Shown piece after piece: positions 33,550 to 39,563 of a DNA stretch of 41,982 nucleotides. The stretch spans positions 1 to 41,982 of the forward strand of contig CAMOCC010000019.1 in assembly GCA_946610035.1 (NCBI GenBank). Reading direction: 5' to 3'. Numbering within the stretch: position 1 is the first letter of the stretch; every line of letters starts with the position of its first letter. The notes below the pieces were generated by a model. That model was not told the DNA's origin. It worked only from the letters and a program-made list of their open reading frames with translations, and did not search any database. The position numbers and the translations under genes were made by a program. Source of the DNA: an uncultured Verrucomicrobiota bacterium. GTDB taxonomy: Bacteria; Verrucomicrobiota; Kiritimatiellia; RFP12; UBA1067.

Positions 33550-35484
33550 TCAGTTTTCTCCTTTTATGATGTCGTTCTTGATCAAATCGTCTATCATCTC
33601 CTTGACGGTCGCCCACCTCGCCTGCGAGAAGCGCTTGAGGTCAAGGGATATCTTGAGCCGCAGCTCGTCCGCCTCCGGCCCCCCTGCGGCGGGGAGGCTC
33701 CCCCTCACGCGCATCAGACGGTCGCGCCAAAGGGCGCGTATGAAATCCTGCAGGATGTCCGTCGGCTTTAGCCCGCTCTCCTGGAAGCGCCCCGCCTCCA
33801 GGAGGACGCGGTCCATCCACATGCTTTCGGTGCCCTCGAGTCCGTCCGCGAACGCACCGAAGAGGTCCTCGCCCCGTACGGACTCGTCGCGCCACGTCTC
33901 GACGAAGCGCCGCGTGAAGTCGTGTCCGAACACGAACGGCGGCAGGAACTGCCCCACCATCCCGTCAAGCGTCCGCTCGTACTCGTTCGCCATCAGGAAG
34001 GCCATGAGCGCCGTCTCGCGCTCGGGCGGCGGCACGGCCTGCTCTGGCGGCTCGGAGTCGGGGTCGGGGGAATTAGGGTCGACTAGGGTCGGATTGGGGT
34101 CTTCTAGGGTCATGTCAGGGTCGACCCTATTCGACTCTACTCCGACCCTAGATGACCCTAATCCACCTCTTGTCTCCGCCTTGACCTTCTCCAGGTCCTC
34201 CGCAAGGGCCGCGGCCGGCAATTTGAGAAGCTTCGCCGCCTCGTCCACCAGGCTCGCCTTCAGTACCGCCGAGGGACACGCCGCAATCGTCGACAAGACC
34301 GCCCTTGAAATCCTCGCGACCGCGTCGATTGAATCCGGCTTCGCCTCCTTTGCCCTCTCGACGCGGCACTGGAAGCTCACTATGGACTCCGCCCCGTCTA
34401 TGAGCCGCCGCAGGTCGGCCGCCGGATGCGTCCGCAGGAAGGAATCCGGGTCGTCCCCTCCCGGCAGCCCCACGACCCTGACCGGCATCTCCATCGCAAG
34501 CAGCATCCCGGCGACCTTTATCGTCGCCTTGTGCCCCGCGCCGTCGTCGTCGTACATGAGCACCGCCGCATCCGCCACGCGCTTCACCATCCGCGCGTGC
34601 TCCTCGGTGAAAGCCGTCCCCTGCGACGCGACCGCCGTCGGGAAGCCGGAGATGTGGAGTCGTATCGTGTCTATCTGCCCCTCGCAGCAGATGATCTCGC
34701 GGTGCGGGGCGCGCGCTATCGCGCCAGCCGCCTTGTCGAAGCCGAAGAGGACGTTGGACTTCTTGAAGATCAACGTCTCGGGGGAGTTCACGTACTTGCC
34801 GGACTTCTTGTTCTCGACAATCTGCCGCCCCGAGAACGCGACGACCCTTCCCTGCCTGTCGCGTATCGAGAACATGAGGCGCCCGCCGAAGCGGTGGTAG
34901 CCGTGGTCGCCCGGACCCTTCGGCGGCAGTATCACGCCAGCCGCCTCCAACTCCTCGGGCGTGTACTTGTACTTCTCGGCCCACTTGAGAATCGGCGCGA
35001 CTCCGAGCGGTGCGTAGCCGATGAGCCATTCCTCCTGCGTCGCGTCGTCCAGCGAGCGCTTCTCCAGGTACTCGCGCGCGATCGCCGCCTCCTTGGTCTT
35101 CACAAGGCACCTGCGGTAGAACTGGGCGAGCTCGGCCATGAGCGCGTAGAGGCGCTTGCGCCGTCCGGTCTGGGGATCGGACGTCTCCTCGATCTTCACG
35201 CCGCATGAGTCCGCGAGCTTCTTCACCGCGTCGACGAAGGACAGGCCCTCCATCTTCTCGACGAACTTTATGGCGTCGCCCGACTCCCCGCAGCCGAAGC
35301 AGTGGTAGTAGCCCTTCGACTCGTTTATGTTGAAGCTGGGGGTCTTCTCGTTGTGGAACGGACAGCACGCCTTCAGGCTCGCGCCCGCGCGCCGAACCGT
35401 CACTCCATAAGAAGAGACAAGGTCCGCAAGACTGGTGCGGACCCTTATCTCCTCCAATACGGAATCTGTTATTCCACCTGCCAT
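33550..35484 (-). CDS. dnaG: DNA primase DnaG
   Basis: This 644-residue replication primase has an N-terminal CHC2 zinc finger (CCPFHNEKTPSF ... YYHCFGCGESG, about 38-70), and the RNA polymerase domain with TOPRIM residues ICCEGQIDTIR (Glu; the usual EGYMD is EGQID) and MYDDDGAGHKA. The C-terminal helicase-binding region starts about residue 490. In the linker between them (about 442-475) lies the in-frame GACCCTA array (SSRVGVESNRVDPD, then LEDPNPTLVDPN). ATG at 35484 is preferred over 35490 because the -10 box ends 4 bases before 35490. Placement upstream of moxR, without rpoD, is unusual. Confidence 0.96.
   Translation of the reverse strand: MAGGITDSVLEEIRVRTSLADLVSSYGVTVRRAGASLKACCPFHNEKTPSFNINESKGYYHCFGCGESGDAIKFVEKMEGLSFVDAVKKLADSCGVKIEETSDPQTGRRKRLYALMAELAQFYRRCLVKTKEAAIAREYLEKRSLDDATQEEWLIGYAPLGVAPILKWAEKYKYTPEELEAAGVILPPKGPGDHGYHRFGGRLMFSIRDRQGRVVAFSGRQIVENKKSGKYVNSPETLIFKKSNVLFGFDKAAGAIARAPHREIICCEGQIDTIRLHISGFPTAVASQGTAFTEEHARMVKRVADAAVLMYDDDGAGHKATIKVAGMLLAMEMPVRVVGLPGGDDPDSFLRTHPAADLRRLIDGAESIVSFQCRVERAKEAKPDSIDAVARISRAVLSTIAACPSAVLKASLVDEAAKLLKLPAAALAEDLEKVKAETRGGLGSSRVGVESNRVDPDMTLEDPNPTLVDPNSPDPDSEPPEQAVPPPERETALMAFLMANEYERTLDGMVGQFLPPFVFGHDFTRRFVETWRDESVRGEDLFGAFADGLEGTESMWMDRVLLEAGRFQESGLKPTDILQDFIRALWRDRLMRVRGSLPAAGGPEADELRLKISLDLKRFSQARWATVKEMIDDLIKNDIIKGEN
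34060..34162 (-). repeat. Palindromic GGGTC/GACCC array in the dnaG linker
   Basis: The plus strand has about five GGGTC units at 10-11 bp spacing (TTAGGGTC, GACTAGGGTC, GGATTGGGGTC, TTCTAGGGTC, ATGTCAGGGTC) followed by four GACCC units in the reverse sense. They meet at a perfect 12-bp palindrome AGGGTCGACCCT (34117-34128). The array could extrude as a cruciform or fold as a long hairpin in the dnaG mRNA, yet it remains open in the dnaG frame. Confidence 0.9.
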
Positions 35485-35493
35485 TGGCATGAT

Positions 35494-35502
35494 ATTATAT
35501 CA
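35494..35502 (-). promoter_or_regulatory. dnaG promoter, extended -10
   Basis: The minus strand reads TGATATAAT. Nine bases separate the -10 from the ATG at 35484, and only three from the ATG at 35490. The transcript start is expected about 7 bases downstream, so the mRNA should be leaderless and the 35484 start is favoured. The -35 region is weak. Confidence 0.72.
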
Positions 35503-35540
35503 TATCAGAGGCATTGGCGGGTGGAAAAACGGGAGCTGCG

Positions 35541-36740
35541 TCATTCGCCGAAGATGCTGTCGAGCGCATCGGATATCATGTCCGTCGCCTCCTCGAGGTC
35601 CTCCTCCTTGAGTACGAGCGGGGGGAGGAAGCGGACGACGTTGCCGCCTGCGGTGAGGGCGAGGATGCCCTGCTCCTTGAGCGCGTCCACGACGGCCTTC
35701 GGGTCGCCGTCCACGACGAGCCCGATCATTAGGCCCTTGCCGCGGACTTCGAGGAGCTGGTCGTACTTGTCGACGAAGCTCTGGAGCGCCTCGCGGAAGA
35801 GCGCGCCCACCTCTACCGCGCGCCGGAGGAGGTCCTCCTCCTCGATGACGTCGATGACGGCGAGCGCGGCGGCGGCGGCGACGGGATTGCCGCCGAAGGT
35901 CGACGCGTGGGTGGACGTCGTGAAGACGTCCGCAAGCCTCTCGTTCGAGACGAGCGCACCCATCGGGATGCCGTCCGCGATCGACTTTGCAAGCGTGAAG
36001 AGGTCGGGCTTGACGTCGTAGCCCTGCCAGGCGAACCACGTGCCGGTCCTGCCCATGCCTGACTGCACCTCGTCGCAGATGAGGAGGAGGTTCCTCTCGT
36101 CGCAGAGCGCGCGCAGGCCCTTCATGAACTCGTCCGTCGCGGGCGTGACGCCGCCCTCGCCCTGGACGGCCTCGACCATGACGGCGACCGTCTTGTCCGT
36201 AAGCGCCGCCTTGACGCTCTCGAGGTCGTTGTAGTCCGCATACGCGAAGCCGACCGGCAGCGGGTCGTAGCCCTCCTGGCACCAGGACTGCGCGGTCGCG
36301 GCGACCGTAGCGAGCGTGCGGCCGTGGAAGCCGTTCCTGAAGGTGACGATTTCGTAGCGTCCGCCGTTCTGGGCGCCCCACCTGCGCGCGAGCTTGATGG
36401 CGGCCTCGTTCGCCTCGGCGCCGGAGTTCGCGAAGAACACCTTGCCGCCGAGGCCGGAAAGCCCGACGAGCCTGGCGGCGAGCTGGGTGGCGGGCTCGTT
36501 GGCGAAGAGGTTCGAGGAGTGAGTGAGCTTCGCCGCCTGGTCCTGGATGGCCTGCACGACCTTGGGGTGGCAGTGGCCGACGTTGTGTACGCCGATGCCG
36601 GAGGTGAAGTCGTAGAGGACGAGGCCGTCCACGTCGCGGACGGTCACTCCCTTGCCGCTCGCTATCACGACGGACGGCGCGTACGTCGGCATGAGCGAGT
36701 TTCTGTACTGTTCGAGGATTTCCTGTGTCTTGTTGCTCAT
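35541..36740 (-). CDS. argD: Acetylornithine aminotransferase
   Basis: This 399-residue PLP aminotransferase converts N-acetylglutamate semialdehyde to N-acetylornithine in arginine synthesis. It has YDFTSGIGVHNVGHCHPKVV (about 44-63), FFANSGAEANEAAIKLAR, CDEVQSGMGRTGTWFA, and the PLP lysine in LFTLAKSIADGIPMGAL. The related GabT and RocD enzymes are less likely, given that argB overlaps it by ATGA. It is the second gene of argB-argD; the carB product also feeds this pathway. Confidence 0.95.
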   Translation of the reverse strand: MSNKTQEILEQYRNSLMPTYAPSVVIASGKGVTVRDVDGLVLYDFTSGIGVHNVGHCHPKVVQAIQDQAAKLTHSSNLFANEPATQLAARLVGLSGLGGKVFFANSGAEANEAAIKLARRWGAQNGGRYEIVTFRNGFHGRTLATVAATAQSWCQEGYDPLPVGFAYADYNDLESVKAALTDKTVAVMVEAVQGEGGVTPATDEFMKGLRALCDERNLLLICDEVQSGMGRTGTWFAWQGYDVKPDLFTLAKSIADGIPMGALVSNERLADVFTTSTHASTFGGNPVAAAAALAVIDVIEEEDLLRRAVEVGALFREALQSFVDKYDQLLEVRGKGLMIGLVVDGDPKAVVDALKEQGILALTAGGNVVRFLPPLVLKEEDLEEATDMISDALDSIFGE

Positions 36741-37597
36741 TCGGTTATCTCCGTTCCCACGCCATCACGCGTGAATATTTCCAAAAGCAGCGAGTGCGGC
36801 ATGCGTCCGTCGACGAGATGGACCTTCTTCACGCCCGCACGTATTGCGTCTTCGCAGCTCTCTATCTTCGGGAGCATGCCCCCCGAGATCGAGCCTTCGG
36901 CCTTCAGCTGTTCGACGGACTTCAGGTGCAGCGTCGAAAGGAGCGTCGCGGGATCCGCCGGATCGCGCAAGAGCCCCGGGACGTCCGAGACGAGCGCAAA
37001 CTTGCGCACCTTGAGCTCCTTGGCGAGCGCCGCCGCCGCGAGGTCGGCGTTGATGTTGTAGAGGTGGCTGTCGTCGATCCCCGTGGCGAGCGGAGTCACC
37101 ACCGGGATTATGCCCGCGTCGAGCATCTCGCGCACCGCGCGCGCATCTACGGTCTTCACCTCGCCTACGTACCCGCGGTCGGGCTTCTCGATCTTCTTCG
37201 CGCCGAATATCCAGTTGCCGTGGATCGGACGCGCGTTCACGCCCTTCGCGAGCAGCCGCCTCACGAGGTCGGTGTTCACGACGTTGTTGAGCGTGCGCCT
37301 CACGATCTCCATCGTCGGCTCGTCGGTGACGCGCTGGCCCTCGACGAAGAGGGGTTCGTGACCGGACTCCTTGATCGCCTTCGAAATCGCCTTGCCGCCG
37401 CCGTGGACGATGACGACCTTGATGCCGACGGCGCGCATGAACGCGATGTCGTTCATGAGCGAATCGAGGTTCTCCTCGACCTCCATCACGGACCCGCCGA
37501 GCTTGACAAGCACGACCGACCCGCGGAAGTCGATGAAATAAGGCAAAGCCTCGGTGAGAACCGCAGCCTTGGCCATAGCTGTATCTAGTCTGTCCAT
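36737..37597 (-). CDS. argB: Acetylglutamate kinase
   Basis: This 286-residue amino-acid-kinase family enzyme phosphorylates N-acetylglutamate, the second step of arginine synthesis. Motifs are VLVKLGGSVME (about 27-37), VVIVHGGGKAISKA (about 62-75), GNWIFGAKKIEKP, and NINADLAAAALAKEL. The start at 37597 (MDRLDTAMAK) is chosen because the -10 box ends 11 bases upstream; the longer frame reads through the promoter. Another ATG at 37576 (MAKAAVL) is possible. It precedes argD in an operon. Confidence 0.95.
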   Translation of the reverse strand: MDRLDTAMAKAAVLTEALPYFIDFRGSVVLVKLGGSVMEVEENLDSLMNDIAFMRAVGIKVVIVHGGGKAISKAIKESGHEPLFVEGQRVTDEPTMEIVRRTLNNVVNTDLVRRLLAKGVNARPIHGNWIFGAKKIEKPDRGYVGEVKTVDARAVREMLDAGIIPVVTPLATGIDDSHLYNINADLAAAALAKELKVRKFALVSDVPGLLRDPADPATLLSTLHLKSVEQLKAEGSISGGMLPKIESCEDAIRAGVKKVHLVDGRMPHSLLLEIFTRDGVGTEITE

Positions 37598-37607
37598 AGA
37601 AGATAGT

Positions 37608-37616
37608 ATTATATCA
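37608..37616 (-). promoter_or_regulatory. argB-argD promoter, extended -10
   Basis: The minus strand reads TGATATAAT with 10 bases to the ATG at 37597. A run of seven T residues and a small GGGG/CCCC hairpin (37624-37640) lie just upstream and could be a weak terminator of the GH43 gene or part of the spacer region. No arginine-repressor box was identified. Confidence 0.72.
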
Positions 37617-37716
37617 AAAAAACGGGGGGATATGTGCCCCAAAATTGTATTTTTTACGCGGCGCGGTGATGGGCATATGTCGGTTAGACTACGCCGTGAC
37701 GGGGAGTGGATCGACG

Positions 37717-39219
37717 CTAGCGCACCGCGAACTCGAAGGATTCAAGATCGAGCCAGTTGGAATGGCGGTTCTTCGGATCCCTCATCGAGCCCATGCTCGA
37801 GAGGCCTAGTCCGGACTTACTGAAGTCCGCCTCCACCGTCATTCCTATCTTGAGCCCCTGCCATACCGAGTTCTCGATCCGGAACGGCTTCGAGGTGAAT
37901 TCGCCAAGTGAGAGGACAGCCTCTCCGACCCTCGGATTGTCCTTGGACGGTTCCACGCGCGCGACGATGGAGGCCTTCGCCTTCCACACGGTCCTCGCTC
38001 CGGCGGAAAACCGCTCCGCCGGGATGCGGCCGAGCCGCTTCGTTTCGTCGCCGTCCTTGAGGACGACGTCGAACCTGTCGTTCTCCGTATCCGGCTTAAG
38101 TCCGATGAGGACGTTCCTGTCGCCCACGAGGACCAGTCCGAGGATTCCCCTTTCGCCGTCCTTCGCCCAGACTGTCGCATTCGCCGTCGCAGTGAACGAC
38201 GGGGCGGGTATCTTCGTGAAGTACGTCGCGCCCGAGTAGAGGCGGCGCCCCGAGGGAGTCTCGAAGATGCGGCGGTCCGATTGGTCGGCGACCCAGTCTA
38301 CGGCAAGCGGCGCGGACGAACCGTCCCCGGCGGCGTCGGAGGCGGACACGGGATTGCCGCCGTCGCCCATGACCGGCCAGCCGTCCTCGGACCACGCAAG
38401 CGGCTGGAGGTGGAGGACGCGTCCGGCGTATCCCTTGTCCTGGAAGTGGAGGAACCACTCCGAGCCGTCGGCCTTCCTGACCCACGCGCCCTGGTGCGGG
38501 CCGTTCACCCGGGTGTCGCCCTTCCGGAGGACGATGCGCGGTTCGAACGGACCCTTCAGGCTGCGAGACCTCAGGGCAAGCTGCCATCCGTGTATGACGC
38601 CGCCCGCAGGCGCGAAGATCCAGTACCAGCCGTCGCGCTTGTAGAGCTTCGGGCCCTCGATCGTGTGGTTGCCGTCGGGGATGCCGTCGTACACGATGCG
38701 TCCGTCGAGGTTCAGGACAGAGTTGAACCCGGCGCGCGATGCGGCGTAGGCGTGGACGAGGTGGAAGGAGCCGTCGTCGTCCCAGAGCGGGCACGGATCG
38801 ATGAATCCGCGCCCCGGCTTTATCAGCTCCGGCTCGGACCACTCTTCCGCCGGGTCCTTCGCCGTCGTCCTGTATATGCCGCGGTCGGGGTCGCCCCAGA
38901 AGATGTACCAGAGTCCGTCGTGGAAGCGGATCGCCGGCGCCCACACGCCGTGTCCGCGGACGCCGAAGTCGGCGCCCTTCGGCGACGACTTCAAGGCGTG
39001 GTTCGCAAGCTCCCAGTGGACGAGGTCGGTCGACCGGTAGAGCGGCAGCCCGGGGATGTCGGTGAAGCTGGACGTCACGAGCCAGAAGCTCTTCCCGTCC
39101 GCCGTGTCGCAGTCGGGATCCGACATGTCGGCGTCCACAACCGGGTTTACGTACGCGCCAAACGCTGTCGCGCACACGAATGCCGCCAAGGCGGCGAAAG
39201 AGGCATTTCTTGTAATCAT
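37717..39219 (-). CDS. Secreted glycoside hydrolase family 43 protein
   Basis: This 500-residue GH43 five-bladed beta-propeller enzyme, probably a beta-xylosidase or arabinofuranosidase type, is exported by a Sec signal (MITRNASFAALAAFVCATAFGA). Catalytic residues fit the family: Asp34 in MSDPD, Asp141 in RGFIDPCPL, and Glu188 in NHTIEGPKLYKR. After the propeller (about 25-310) a C-terminal beta-sandwich (YSGATYFTKIP to end) follows, as in XynB-type GH43 proteins. It is monocistronic, between the repeat-filled gap and argB. Substrate cannot be fixed. Confidence 0.92.
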   Translation of the reverse strand: MITRNASFAALAAFVCATAFGAYVNPVVDADMSDPDCDTADGKSFWLVTSSFTDIPGLPLYRSTDLVHWELANHALKSSPKGADFGVRGHGVWAPAIRFHDGLWYIFWGDPDRGIYRTTAKDPAEEWSEPELIKPGRGFIDPCPLWDDDGSFHLVHAYAASRAGFNSVLNLDGRIVYDGIPDGNHTIEGPKLYKRDGWYWIFAPAGGVIHGWQLALRSRSLKGPFEPRIVLRKGDTRVNGPHQGAWVRKADGSEWFLHFQDKGYAGRVLHLQPLAWSEDGWPVMGDGGNPVSASDAAGDGSSAPLAVDWVADQSDRRIFETPSGRRLYSGATYFTKIPAPSFTATANATVWAKDGERGILGLVLVGDRNVLIGLKPDTENDRFDVVLKDGDETKRLGRIPAERFSAGARTVWKAKASIVARVEPSKDNPRVGEAVLSLGEFTSKPFRIENSVWQGLKIGMTVEADFSKSGLGLSSMGSMRDPKNRHSNWLDLESFEFAVR

Positions 39220-39225
39220 GAATAA

Positions 39226-39254
39226 ATTCTACCATATTCTCCCGGCCCATGCAA
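39226..39254 (-). promoter_or_regulatory. Promoter of the GH43 gene
   Basis: The minus strand has TTGCAT (-35, 39249-39254), a 17-bp spacer and TGG-TAGAAT (-10, 39226-39231). Six bases separate the -10 box from the ATG at 39219, predicting a leaderless mRNA. Confidence 0.65.
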
Positions 39255-39285
39255 ACGGGCAAAAATGAAAAACACGGGGCGGGCG

Positions 39286-39350
39286 AGTCCCTATCCGACC
39301 CTAAAAGACCCTATCCGACCCTAGCGACTAGCGACTAACGACTAGCGACT
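39286..39350. repeat. GACCCTA units followed by GCGACTA heptamers
   Basis: The 344-bp gap between GH43 and the surface protein gene (39220-39563) is mostly repeats. First come TCCGACCCTA-type units (39293-39322), then GCGACTA, GCGACTA, ACGACTA, GCGACT in exact 7-bp steps (39324-39350). The GACCCTA family is the same as in the exporter, DnaG and UDG-like genes; here it is intergenic. No open reading frame of note is present. Confidence 0.9.
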
Positions 39351-39403
39351 CCCCTGTCAGCAATCAAACCGCCAACAACTCCCCCGCCCATCCCCAACTT
39401 CAC

Positions 39404-39478
39404 CTCGCGAGCTACCCACCACCCACCTCGCGAGCTACCCACCACCCACCTCGGTAGGTACATGCCATGTAGCTCGGG
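39404..39478. repeat. 23-bp tandem repeat and imperfect palindrome
   Basis: Two exact copies of a 23-bp unit (39404-39426, 39427-39449), beginning with the palindrome CTCGCGAG and ending in ACCCACC heptamer-like words, are followed by a partial third copy. The third runs into an imperfect inverted repeat centred on ACATGCCATGT (39459-39470) with arms CTCGGTAG and CTCGGGAG-like. Confidence 0.88.
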
Positions 39479-39491
39479 AGGTAAAGGCAAA

Positions 39492-39523
39492 GACCTAGGG
39501 GGCTAAACTGAGCTCCCTAGGTC
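39492..39523 (-). terminator. Terminator-like hairpin after the surface protein gene
   Basis: A 12-bp stem with one mismatch, GACCTAGGGGGC (39492-39503) with GCTCCCTAGGTC (39512-39523), and an 8-nt loop lies 40 bp after the stop codon. On the minus strand it is followed by TTTGCCTTT, a short broken T-run. It is a plausible but not perfect intrinsic terminator. Confidence 0.6.
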
Positions 39524-39563
39524 CAACGCTTCTCTACCCCTGCGGATAGACAAACAGAATCTA

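Noticed and set aside
37598-37642. ArgB start at 37642
   Set aside because: This frame would translate across the TATAAT promoter box at 37608-37613.
39220-39563. A small gene or RNA in the 344-bp gap
   Set aside because: The gap is made of simple repeats, a promoter and a terminator-like hairpin; no SD-led frame or tRNA fold was seen.
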